Under the pieces are notes generated by a model. It was not told the DNA's origin and did no database searches. It saw only the letters and a program-made list of their open reading frames with translations. Of a stretch of 64,000 nucleotides of DNA, positions 11,562-21,800 are shown piece by piece; position 1 is the first letter of the stretch; each line of letters starts with the position of its first letter. The position numbers and the translations under genes are program-made. The stretch lies in NCBI GenBank assembly GCA_020740775.1, contig JAHEWK010000034.1, forward strand, positions 352,718-416,717, in the 5' to 3' direction. The stretch comes from Ilyonectria destructans (Eukaryota; Ascomycota; Sordariomycetes; Hypocreales; Nectriaceae).

Positions 11562-11640
11562 GTAGGTAATGCTCAATGCGGGCTGTTGGCCATCCAGGAC
11601 TTCTGGTGGGCAAACGGGGCTGGGCTGACATGCTAGGCAG
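11562..11640 (+). other. Intron 1 of the Helitron 1 Rep gene
   Basis: Donor GAG|GTAGGT, branch-like GGGCTGAC, acceptor GGCAG|GATCTTGAC, 79 bp. The exon joins SVFSE to DLDQEG. Helitron 2 has an intron at the homologous place (27472-27538), joining SVFTE to DLDESA, which supports the call. Confidence 0.8.
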
Positions 11641-12701
11641 GATCTTGACCAGGAAGGGTCCTGCGTCGTGCACGCGGAGCGGTCGGTGACGTCCGATATT
11701 TCCTCCCTGCTGGACAAGACCGAGCAGTTCTCGGCCGCATTTGACGAGGAAGCTAACTTCTGTGCTGGCGCGACACAGATCCATACCCACAGTCCGACCT
11801 GCGTCAAATACTCCCTGGGCAAGAAGAGACGGAAGGGCGACCTCTGCCGGTTCAAGGCACCATGGAAATTAGTCGACAAAACTGCATTCACGCCAGACGG
11901 CGTGCTGCAGATTCGCAGGACGCACAACATGGTTAATCGGTGGAATCAGGCCATTGCCGTGGGGCTTCGCCACAACCACGACATCTCCTTCATAGCGACG
12001 CAGCGGAAGACTATGGCCCTCGTCTATTATGTCACGAATTACGCGACCAAAGTAGAGGACCCGACGTGGAAGCGAGTCGCTGCGGCCGCAGAATTATTGC
12101 CTGTCGTCTCGGCAGGTGGATTGCCAAATGATGGGGCCGAAGTTGGAGGCGACGGCGGAGATGACGACGGTACCAGAAACAGAACGCGACAGTTCTTAAT
12201 GAGAGTGGCGAATCGTATATTCACCGAACGGCCTCTATCGCAAGTAGAGGTCGTCGCCTATCTTCTAGGATACCCGAGCGAGTTCACCAACAGCAGCGCT
12301 TGGGCATACCTGAACGTATCTCTGCTCTACTGGCACGTCTTCCGACGATGGCGACATCTCCGGCAAGAGAGTAGCATGGCCGTCGCGGACAGTTCCGTGG
12401 ACGAGTCGATCGTCGTGGAAGAAGCAGGCCAGAGAATTAGCTTCGCTAAGGCATATCGTTATCGTGGAGATGTCCTGCGAGGTCTGTGCCTATATGACTA
12501 CGTGTCGCTTGTCAGGCTCAAACGCGTTAGCAAGGACGAAAGCTCAGGTGCCTGGGGAGAGGTGCCGTTCGAGAGCGACTGGATTCCTGGAAGACAATGG
12601 GTGCAGGTGCTGAGACGGCCGGGAAAGCATGCCGTGGTCTGCCTTGACGGCTACCTTAGCAAAGATTTTGACCAAGACGACGAAGGGTCGTGCCATCGTA
12701 G

Positions 12702-12759
12702 GTATGTCCGGCGACGACTCGACCGAAAGGGGTTGAAGAGACTAACTCTCATACTGAAG
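12702..12759 (+). other. Intron 2 of the Helitron 1 RepHel gene
   Basis: Donor CGTAG|GTATGT, branch-like ACTAACT at 12741, acceptor CTGAAG|AGCAGCC, 58 bp. Splicing gives the junction peptide RAAVQHL, the same as RAAV-stop-HL across the homologous Helitron 2 intron (28639-28699) and in the same phase. Confidence 0.75.
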
Positions 12760-15232
12760 AGCAGCCGTGCAGCACCTTGCCCTGTTTGTGCCGTGGGAGT
12801 CCTTCTTGGGTGAAGAACGAGACGATATCAACGACATATGGGCGCGGGCACGAGAGGCGCTGCATCCTAGAATCTCATGCCTCGTCGATAACGTGCAACT
12901 GCTTCGGCGGTCCGCCGAAGACGCAAAACGGGACGCTAAGCAATGGGCATCCTCATCCGGCGACGGCGATCCCACGGGCGCACATGTTGAGGAGGCGGGA
13001 GCAGGCCAGGCGGATGAAGAGGCCGCATCGGCGTACCAGTCCGATAACGTTGGAAACGCAACGCGTCTTATCGATGTCGTCAGAAGCGCGGTCGGTGCGA
13101 ACCAGATCACGGCGGGATCGCGGGAGCTCACAGCAATGATGCAGCAGCTCTGCCGCTTCCAGCAATCAGCGCTATCCTCGACGGCCGAACTCCAGGCCAC
13201 GATAACACCTGAACGGGGTGAAAGACAGATAACCGCGCCAGGGCGGGTGTTTTCCGGGGCTGCAGTACCGCCGCAGGATCAGGTCAAGGCCATAAAGTCA
13301 CAGCAGATATGTGCCTCCAAAGAGAGGGTGGAAATGATCCAGGGCATACAAAATATGGCCGCGGCCCATGGAACTGATCGCAGTGCAGCGGCGCGGAGCG
13401 TGCTCACCGGTTTCGGGGATGGGGACATTCAAATGATGGCGGCAGACTTGGACGAGACGGTAGACGACGCAGATCCGAGGGTGGAAGTCCAGTTCGGCCC
13501 ATCAACCTCTTTCCTCGAGGCTGGCAAGGTTTTAATAGCACGATTGACATTGAACAAGAGACAGGCGATGGCTTTCCTGATAATATGTCGCCAGCTCGAC
13601 CTGATAAATCGTGGGGAGAACGGCGACATCGGTCAGCTCTGCCAGTTCGTCGGTGGCGAAGGTGGGACTGGCAAGTCGCGAGTCATCGAGGCGCTCGTCG
13701 AGCTTTTCGCTAAGAAGGGCCTTTCAAATCGTCTGCTGATCACGGCGACGTCAGGGACTGCCGCAGCACGCATCAATGGCATCACGATCCACTCTGCATG
13801 CGGGTTCTCGAAGGACCAGGGGACAGGCGCGGACACGACGAAAGACTTAGACGGCGTCCGGCTGCCGAAACGGGCGGAAAGGTTCGTCCACGGTCAGTTG
13901 CGAATGGACTGGCAGGACAAGGACCTGCTAGTCATTGATGAGGTGAGCATGCTCGGAGCGCGGACGCTGCATGCAGTGAACGAGCAGCTCTGCCGGCTCC
14001 GCGGATCGCAGCAAGATTTCGGCGGGATCCCCATCATTCTCTTTTGCGGAGACTTCCGCCAGTTCCGCCCGGTCCAAGAGAGGTCGATCCTGCTCCCCAG
14101 CGTGGCCGTGTCGTGGGACGAAGACAACTCATTTAAGGCCGAGCAACGGCACCAGCATGACAAGGCGCACGCGCTGTGGAAGAAATTCACAACGGTCGTC
14201 ATGCTGGACGAACAAATGCGCGCCGCCGGGGATCCGGTGCTGCAGAGGCTGTTGAAGCGAATCCGATTGGGCGTGCAGGACCGAACGGACCTGGACCTCC
14301 TCAACTCAAGGTGCTACCGGGAGGACAGGCGGATCCCGTGGGAGACGGGCATCACCGTGGTGACGCCGCTGAACAGGAATCGGTGGAACCTCAACATGGA
14401 GGCGACCTTGTCGTTCCAGATTCAGCAGCGGTCGATGATGCGAGTCTTCATATCCGAGCACAAATGGAAGGAAGGTCTGCCGACGGAGGAAGAAGCCATC
14501 ATGATCTTGAACCAGGGCGACGATAGCGCGATACCGGTGCCGGCCGTCTTCATGTTTGTGCCGGAAATGCCGGTCGTCGTGAACCATAATACCCACCAGG
14601 GGCTAAAACTGGTCAACGGCGCCACTTACACAGGGCTGGAGGTCATCCTCGACAAGGCGTACCCGGGCCATCGACTCTCGGCCGACATAACGGTCCACTT
14701 CGGGCCGCCGGCGGGGATAATTCTGGAGTCGGAAACGACAAAAGACTTCCACTTCGTCGGGATGCCGCAAGGCACGATCCTCTTGGCGCCCATGAGCGTT
14801 AAGATACAATGCCAGCGGAAACGGCCGTGGCAGCAGAACGATGTCAGTCGGAAAGGTTTGCCCTGTGCGGCAACTTTTGCTTGTACAGACTACAAGGTGC
14901 AGAGCAGAACCTTCGAGCGCATAGCGCTGGAGTTGCGAGGGACGAGGACGACAAATGTCAATGGACGCGTCGTCCCCTCGCAGTGCGACCCGTACAGCTT
15001 GTACGTGCAGCTGTCGCGTTGCCGGACGCTGGACGGCATCATGCTCGTGTCCAAGGTGCGGGAGAGAGACCTGGTGGGCAACAGGGTCCCCGAAGAAATG
15101 ACTGCGGCGCAGGCGAGACTGGAGGAACTGAGCGACAGGACGGTTCAGGAGGCGTTGCGCTGGTTGGATGACGATGAGCAAGAAAGTAAAAAAGGCACAG
15201 ACGACCAATCACGACGGACTTTGTGGGTTTGA
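12760..15232 (+). CDS. Helitron 1 helicase region (Pif1-like SF1 helicase)
   Basis: The frame is open for about 820 codons from the intron 2 acceptor. The N-terminal 220 residues are a linker shared with Helitron 2 (LLRRSAEDAKRDAKQWA). The helicase core follows, with motif I GGEGGTGKS (about 13651-13680), motif Ia ATSGTAAARINGITIHSACG, motif II VIDEVSM (about 13931), motif III FCGDFRQFRPV, EQMRAAGD, and the C-terminal CTDYKVQSRT and YVQLSRCRTLDG typical of Pif1-type Helitron helicases. It unwinds DNA 5' to 3' during rolling-circle transfer. No stop or frameshift is seen in this half, in contrast to the Rep half. Confidence 0.88.
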
Positions 15233-15876
15233 GCGGCGGGTGGGGCATAGTCCTTTCGTTCCTCAAGGCACAGGGGAAGGCGCACGTCCGCCGGGGGACG
15301 TTGGAAGTTGGAAGCTGGGCGTGATGGGCAAGTTGGCGGCTCCCTTGCGCTGAGTAGCCTTTCGGTACGAAGCTTGCAACAAGAGCCCGTATGGCTGTTT
15401 TACTAGTGGGTTGCTGCACGTGTTGAGAAGAGGGCGCAGTTTTAAGTGGTCGGCTCTGGGTGGGTGGATGAAGAGACTTGGCCAATAGGGCGCGTGTGTG
15501 TGTTACCTTTATTTTGCGTAGCCAATAAGACGTACGCAGCAGGCTTTGAGGAGCAGGCACCATTTTGAGTGGCACGATTTGAAGAGCTTAATGCGGAACT
15601 AAGAGACCTAGCGAATAGGGTGAGGGTCAATAATTGAGACAGGGATCAGGGGACTGAGACTAGCAGAGACCAATCAGACGCCATACCAAAGAGGGAAAAT
15701 TGTCAATTTGAGTATAAGAAACTGCCATGCGAAGATGTCCTGGTGTTGAGATCATTGGGCTTTATCACTCGCACTGGTGTTGAAACCACACTCTTATTTC
15801 CCCCACATATCAATCTGTAAGTTTTCCAAACCCAATACAACAGCCCAAAATACCAACTATTATTATACTAGGCTAC
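15233..15876. repeat. Spacer between Helitron 1 and gene B with degenerate repeats
   Basis: No gene was seen. CCAAT-like motifs recur: CCAATAGGGCG at 15482, CCAATAAGACG at 15522, GCGAATAGGGTG at 15611 and CCAATCAGACG at 15670. Neighbouring words (TTTTAAGTGG / TTTTGAGTGG, AGAGACTTGG / AGAGACCTAG) repeat in the same order, so an old tandem duplication of roughly 130-150 bp is likely. The 3' end of Helitron 1 should lie here but was not recognised. Confidence 0.4.
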
Positions 15877-17188
15877 TTAAAGTCTCTTTGTGGGATGCCT
15901 CTTGTTCCTGCCACCTGGTTTGGTAGTTGATGACCTCATATTAGGACGAACGGAGGATCGGAGTGTGGCAGATATGTTAGGTGATCGAGAGTCCTCGTTT
16001 TCCTTCGCTTCACCTTCTTCATGGTTATCATTTTCATCAGAGTCTACGGACGTTAAAGGGGAGACCGGCGACCCTGCAATGATTGGAGATGTTGCGGTAG
16101 TTACAGTAGACCCCCTGAGTCTCTTGGGGGCGGGGTTCTTCGAACTTGACTGAGACGATGGAGATGCGGAGATTGCGGGCCTTTTGTTCTGAGATGGAGT
16201 AACGGGTTGTTGGGATGGACCTCCCTGCGGCGATTGTGATGATTGTGACCGTGACTGTTGCGCCTGTGAAGATTTCTTTGAGGGAGACTTGAACATAGAC
16301 CTCGCTGCTGCGAAGCCGCCAGCTTGGGATGGGCCAGGTTCGGTTTTAGAGGGGGAGACTGTGTTAGCGGCAGGTGCAGGTGGCGTGCTCTTGTCCGGAA
16401 ACGTCCAAGAGTCGGGAACGATAATGAAAACATAGTCCTTCTCATCAACTGTAGGGGCAGCTACCATAAGACTATGGTCAAGCAGGCCAACAATCTTGCC
16501 GACGCAGTTGAAGGGAACACCTGGTACAAACTGTGTATCTTTCCTATCTGCCATCTTCTTGCAGAGGAGAGAGAATGGCAAAGCGCGAATAGGAAAGAGA
16601 ATAAAAACTTGAAAGGGGTGGAAGCCTTTGAAAGGGCTCTTTGATGGCTGACCCGGAGTGATGTAGGTACAGCACTGGATAAATGCACAGCATCTCAGCT
16701 GCGCATCATCCAACAGCGGGACAGAGTCCTTGATCAAGTGGGTTTGACCTGTCCCGAGAACCTGCCCCGTCAAAGAAACAACCGGTTGGATAAGTGGAAA
16801 GCCCTCACTATTGCAAAGAGTTCGTGGGTCAATGCTGATAGTTACATTAGTGGCAAGCGCGATATTCGAACTCGAGCTAAGGGGAAATGGTAAGTCTGCT
16901 TACGCTTGGTATCCAAAGTCGCGTATGAGAACAACTGGAACCTTGTACACATCGCCGTCACCATCTTCATCGCTGAAAACATCAGGCTCCCGTAGCACCC
17001 ACTCCAGTGCGTAGGGGTGTACTTTGCCAGTGAAATGGAACCACTGATTCTCCCACTCCGATTCAACAATCTGCTGGTTATAGACAGAGAGGTTGAGACT
17101 AAAGTAAATCGGCAGTGGATCAGGGGATCGATACCCTTCAGGACGCAGCACAGAATATTCAGGCAGTGTCATATAGGGAGGGGGTGGA

Positions 17189-17404
17189 TGTAACGGGTCA
17201 GGCCCACTTGGCTGGCGGCTCTGCCGCCAAGCCCGAATTCTTCTCCACAGCGCCATCGAGTTGATTCTCGAATCTTCTATATTAAAGAAGATATAACGCG
17301 TCTTCACGCACCCAGTTTGTATTTAGATTCTTTCCTTTCTTCATCTTGAAAGTAAACAGCATAGGGACTAGTTAGTTGAATCAACTCACTAGAGGCCTTT
17401 CACA
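17189..17404 (+). repeat. 5' LTR of the chromovirus
   Basis: Begins TGTAACGGGTCAGG and ends GGCCTTTCACA, 216 bp. TATA-like stretches (TATATTAAAG, GATATAACG) lie near 17278-17295, upstream of the likely RNA start at about 17343, which is inferred from the priming match. Confidence 0.95.
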
Positions 17405-17416
17405 TACTTTCAAGAT
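17343..17416 (+). promoter_or_regulatory. Self-priming pair: RNA 5' end and primer-binding site
   Basis: The 12 bases right after the 5' LTR (17405-17416, TACTTTCAAGAT) are the exact reverse complement of 17343-17354 inside the LTR (ATCTTGAAAGTA). In Tf1/sushi-type elements the first about 11 bases of the element RNA fold back onto the primer site and prime reverse transcription without a tRNA. The same geometry here predicts R+U5 from 17343 to 17404. The match stops at exactly 12 bases on both sides. Confidence 0.75.
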
Positions 17417-17577
17417 CACTTCAGAAATCTGCTGAAGTCCAGAAGTCAACGACTCATCCCGAGTCCAGAAGTCAAAAAGTCAGCCGAAGCACCCGAAGCA
17501 CCCAAAGCACCCGAAGCACCCGAAGCACCCGGAGTTAAGAAGTTAGAAGCACCAGAAGCCACAAGCGAAGAAGAATA

Positions 17578-18897
17578 ATGGACCACTCAGACGGCATGAC
17601 TCAGGGGGAAACCACTAGCCAGTCGGCTAGCGTACTCGAGCAACTCTTGAGCGAAGTCAGGCTTATGCGGTCCGAGAATATGGCCCTAAGAGAGGCAAAT
17701 GAGGAAACGAAATTGAAGCTGTTAGCACTGGAAACGTCCATCCAGTCTATACAGCCCACACCAGCGCCCACGCTGGCGCCAGAAGACAATAAGACAACCG
17801 CTGTTCCTGTCACTCCCAACACTACTACCAACCCTTCTATCACCGCCGATCCCGCCAATACGGTTATCACTTACAGTCCTCACCCGACCAAGCGCCCCAA
17901 GCTGCGAGATGTCCCGAAGTACAGTGGTGACAAGTCCCAGTGGCGTAGCTGGAAGTTGGAGACCGAAGGGAAGCTACGAGTCGACGGCGAAGCCCTCGGA
18001 GACGCAGAGGGCCACTTTATGTATGTCTTTATGAGCCTGGAAGGCAAGGCTAAAGACAATGTGACCACCTTTGTGGAGATGCAAATTGAGAAGAGGACGT
18101 TTAATGTGGCTGAACTGCTCAACCGCCTTGAACTGTTGTACGGAGAGAAGGATCGTAAACAGAGAGCTACTCGCAACCTGCACTCGATTAAGCAAGGAGA
18201 AAACGAACCCTTTACTTCGTTCTACCCTCGTTTCGAGAAAGAGATCGCCAACGCCAATGCCGAATATTGGCCAGATGACAGCAAGATTTCTTACCTCCAG
18301 GAGGCACTAAACGACAGAATGAAGGCCGCTCTTATAGGCTCTGATTCCGTCGCGATTAGCACCTACGTTGGGCTGGCAAAGAGGTGCGACTCGCTTAGCA
18401 GCCAGATGGAACTGTTAGGCCAGTGGAAGAAACCTCGCGGCAACACGAGGGGCTTGGACAACCACGGTAGTCAGAGCAGCCAGAGATCTCAGCAACAGCA
18501 TGTCCAGCAGGCTGAGGTCAGAAGAGAGGACATGATGGAATGGGAGCCAACCCCACAAGCATCCACTCAAGTAAACGCTGGGCGCACCCGCGGCGGCAAG
18601 AACACGAATGGCTACCAGTCCAGGCGACCAGAGGATCAGGCTTTGCTCGGTAAGCGTGCCAAGTGGGTCGATCAGGATGAAATGGATGCACGCTACCGCG
18701 AAGGACGTTGTCTCCGTTGCGGAAGAGATAACTGCAGAATCGAACGCTGTCCATTAGCCGCACCTATTCGGCCCGGGAGCGTAACCAGACGCACTCAAGT
18801 CAACGCCGCAGCCCCCTCGCGCCCCTCGGTTACCAACGCCGCGATCGTTGAAGAAGGCGAAGATGCCACTCTCCAGAGCGACGGAGATTCAGACTAG
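17578..18897 (+). CDS. gag: Chromovirus Gag, 439 aa
   Basis: An ATG with a purine at -3 (AATAATGG) opens a 439-codon frame. Residues about 20-60 are a coiled coil (LLSEVRLMRSENMALREANEE). The retrotransposon Gag core follows (PKYSGDKSQWRSWKLETEGK, GENEPFTSFYPRFE). Near the C-terminus lies a zinc-knuckle-like CLRCGRDNCRIERC with spacing CX2CX4CX4C, where Cys replaces the usual His. Gag packages the RNA. The leader before the ATG carries a 9-bp repeat (CCGAAGCAC type, about 17482-17530). The frame ends with TAG at 18895-18897 and pol continues in the same frame. Confidence 0.92.
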   Translation: MDHSDGMTQGETTSQSASVLEQLLSEVRLMRSENMALREANEETKLKLLALETSIQSIQPTPAPTLAPEDNKTTAVPVTPNTTTNPSITADPANTVITYSPHPTKRPKLRDVPKYSGDKSQWRSWKLETEGKLRVDGEALGDAEGHFMYVFMSLEGKAKDNVTTFVEMQIEKRTFNVAELLNRLELLYGEKDRKQRATRNLHSIKQGENEPFTSFYPRFEKEIANANAEYWPDDSKISYLQEALNDRMKAALIGSDSVAISTYVGLAKRCDSLSSQMELLGQWKKPRGNTRGLDNHGSQSSQRSQQQHVQQAEVRREDMMEWEPTPQASTQVNAGRTRGGKNTNGYQSRRPEDQALLGKRAKWVDQDEMDARYREGRCLRCGRDNCRIERCPLAAPIRPGSVTRRTQVNAAAPSRPSVTNAAIVEEGEDATLQSDGDSD

Positions 18898-21800
18898 GAA
18901 CACGCGGCGGCTGTGAGAGAATGGGAGACAACCGGTAAAAAGAGAACGGATGGAGATCCATTCATAGCAGACGTTAGGGTGAATGGAACGGACTTCGTAC
19001 CATCCCTCGTCGACTATGGTTGCCTCTGCTACGGCGCGGTTAGCAAACGGACCTTCCAATCTCTTCAGCTGCCACATATACCTGTTCAACCTCGCATCCT
19101 CGAGAATGCAGCAGGAGACGGCAAGGAGGTTAAGATCGACAAGATCACTTACTTATCGATCGACCTAGACGGACACCAACAGCGCCGTGTATTTATGTAC
19201 GTCATTGACGACCTTAACTGGGATATGATTCTAGGCAAACGATGGATGGAAGATCAAGATGTTCACATTCATGCGAAGGAAGGATACTTGGAGATCGGAA
19301 CCAGTGGAGCTCAAGTACAAGACCGACAACGCTATCGGCCCCCTCGACTAGAGGTCTCGAAGGTGATGGCCGCTGCCTTTCTAGGCGACGTGCGCCGCAA
19401 CAGACGTACAGGCGGCGTTGGAGTTTATGCCGTCACGATGGCGGACATCGACAAAGCCTTGAGACCGAAACCAAAGATCGACCCAGTGGAGAAGTTGCCA
19501 CCACACTACCACAAGTGGTTACAAGCCTTCTCTCGACAACTGGCCAACCAGTTACCTCCCCACAGGCCAGGCGTTGACCTGAAGATCGAAGTCCTACGAG
19601 ACGAACACGGCCGCGAGAAACCCCTACCCTGGGGTCCGCTTTATGGCATGTCTCGCGAAGAGCTATTGGTACTGCGGAAGACACTTACAGAGCTTCTCGA
19701 CAAGGAGTTTATCAGAGTTAGCAGTTCACCCGCGGCGGCACCGGTTCTCATGGTGAAAAAGCCTGGTGGAGGCGTTCGCTTTTGTGTGGATTACCGAGGA
19801 CTGAACAACATCACCAAGAAGGACCGCTATCCGCTGCCCTTACTCAACGAAACGCTACGCACTGTGGCAAAGGCAAAGTGGTTCACGAAGCTAGATGTTA
19901 TAGCAGCATTCCACAAGATCAGGGTCGCCCCCGGAGACGAAGAAAAGACGGCCTTCAGAACACGCTACGGATCTTTTGAATGGCTGGTAGTCCCATTTGG
20001 ACTGACAGGTGCACCCGCAGCCTTTCAACGGTATATCAACAGCGTGCTCCAAGACTACCTAGACGATTTCGTGTCAGCATACATCGACGACGTGTTGATC
20101 TTCTCTTCTGGAAGCATTCAAGACCACCGCGACAAAGTCGGCAGGGTCCTCCAACGCCTAATGGATGCTGGGCTACAGCTAGACATCAGCAAGAGCGAAT
20201 TCGAAGTCAAGACGGTGAAATATCTCGGGTTCATTATCGAGGCGGAGAACGGGATCCGAGTCGATCCTGAGAAGGTCAAGGCTGTCAAGGAATGGACTAC
20301 GCCAACGAACGTAAAAGCCGTTAGAGCCTTTATCGGTTTCGCGAACTTCTATAGGATTTTCATGCCTGAGTTCTCAGAGATAGCAGAGCCGCTGATACGG
20401 CTAACGAAAAAGGACGTACCCTTCCGTTGGGACGACCTATGCGAAGAAGCCTTTGAGAAGCTTAAGGACCTGTTGATCACGGCCCCTATTCTAGCTCATT
20501 TCCACCCGGAGAGAGAGACTATCGTGGAGGCAGATTCTTCAGGATTTGTCACTGGGGGTGTCCTCTCCCAGCGAGACGACGAAGACGGACTATTACGGCC
20601 TGTCGCCTATTTCTCGAAGAAACACTCGCCAGCAGAGGTCAACTACGCTATTCACGACAAGGAACTGCTTGCTATTGTAAGGTGTCTGGAGCAATGGGAA
20701 CCAGAGCTGCGAGCTGTGAAGAATTTCAGGATCCTCACGGACCATCAGAATCTGAAATACTTCTATTCGGAGAGAAGATTAACGGAAAGACAAGTACGAT
20801 GGTCGGAGTTCTTATCCAGGTTCCATTTCACACTCGAATGGAGACCCGGAAAGAAGGCTGGACTGCCAGACGCGCTCTCTCGACGAGACCAAGATATGCC
20901 AGCCGACTACTCGGACGAGCGGCTCAAGGCACGCATTATGAGGCTCTTTCAGGACGACCATCTTAGAAGGGTACGCATCTCGACAGTTTCCACCAACACT
21001 GAGGGCGCCCTGGAGTTTGATTTCGAAAAGGATATCAGGCTATTCGAGGACCAGGAATTGCAGCAACTTTGGGACGCCGCACGCCGAGAGGACAAGCTCT
21101 ACCAGGAACTCACGAAGCTAGTAGCGAATGGAGAGAAGAACTTACCGACACAGTTGCAAAAGGAGAAGGTTGTGAGTATCTCAGAATGCTCACTGGATGA
21201 CAAAGGTCTCCTATGCTTCCGGAATCGTGTCTGGATACCCAACTCTGAGCCGCTGCGCACGAAGATTATTCAAGCAACACACGACTCCCACATTACCGGG
21301 CACCCGGGGAGAGACCTTACGTACTCTATTCTGTCGAGACGCTTCTTTTGGCCGGGCGCAGCTAGCGAAGTACGCCAATTCGTGCGTAACTGTGAGGTCT
21401 GCGGAAGGAACACCATTTGGAGAGACACGAAGAGAGGGCTCCTGAAGCCATTACCCATTCCGCAACGAATATGGAGCGAGGTCACTATCGACTTCATTAC
21501 GGACCTCCCACCATCGGGACGGGATGGCGCGACGAACTGCATGGTAGTCACAGACCGGCTTACCAAAGGCGTCGAACTCGAAGGCATGAGCGATATCTCC
21601 TCGGAAGCGGTTGCTAAGAGACTCTTCGAACGGCACTACCCGGTCCATGGTATTCCAACAGCCATAACCAGTGACCGTGGGCCCCAGTTTGTCAGCGACA
21701 TGTGGAAGCACTTCTGCAAACTGCTGCAGATCGAGCAGCGGCTATCGACGGCGTACCACCCACAGACGGATGGAGCGACGGAGCGAATGAACCAAGAGGT

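Larger units (their letters stand above)
8678..12701 (+). pseudogene. Helitron 1 Rep region (Helitron_like_N / HUH nuclease), interrupted
   Basis: The frame is open from 8678. It continues exactly in frame across the solo LTR when the LTR and one GTATG copy are ignored (codon TG|G at 8930/9153). The N-terminal part is basic. The Helitron N-domain follows, with Cys clusters (CTLCYRK, CRSCFP, CAEC, about 9520-9690) and then LLPFGVGGPR and PAIWFTISPND. Near 11256 the frame shifts by net minus one base, losing the join before RMRLSISDPMSSALFFHRE. The HUH motif is HVHG at 11433-11444. A TAA at 11517 precedes intron 1 (GTAGGT at 11562, AG at 11640). Exon 2 carries the Rep tyrosine motif region YYVTNYATK near 12025. 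Rep nicks and rejoins DNA during rolling-circle transposition; this copy cannot make it in one piece. Confidence 0.85.
8678..15232 (+). mobile_element. Helitron 1 (RepHel), coding extent; ends not located
   Basis: The region encodes a HUH-type Rep followed by a Pif1-family helicase, the mark of Helitron rolling-circle transposons. The coding frame is broken by a solo LTR (8932-9147), a one-base frameshift near 11256-11265 and a TAA at 11517-11519, and is split by two introns (11562-11640 and 12702-12759). Helitron 2 has introns at the same two places. I looked for a 5' TC start and a 3' CTRR end with a hairpin and could not identify them, so true borders are unknown. Gene A may belong to the same unit. 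Confidence 0.85.

Noticed and set aside
16877..16903. 27-bp intron in gene B suggested by the nearest AG
   Set aside because: Too short for splicing; the 69-bp version (16835-16903) keeps the frame and aligns better with gene A.
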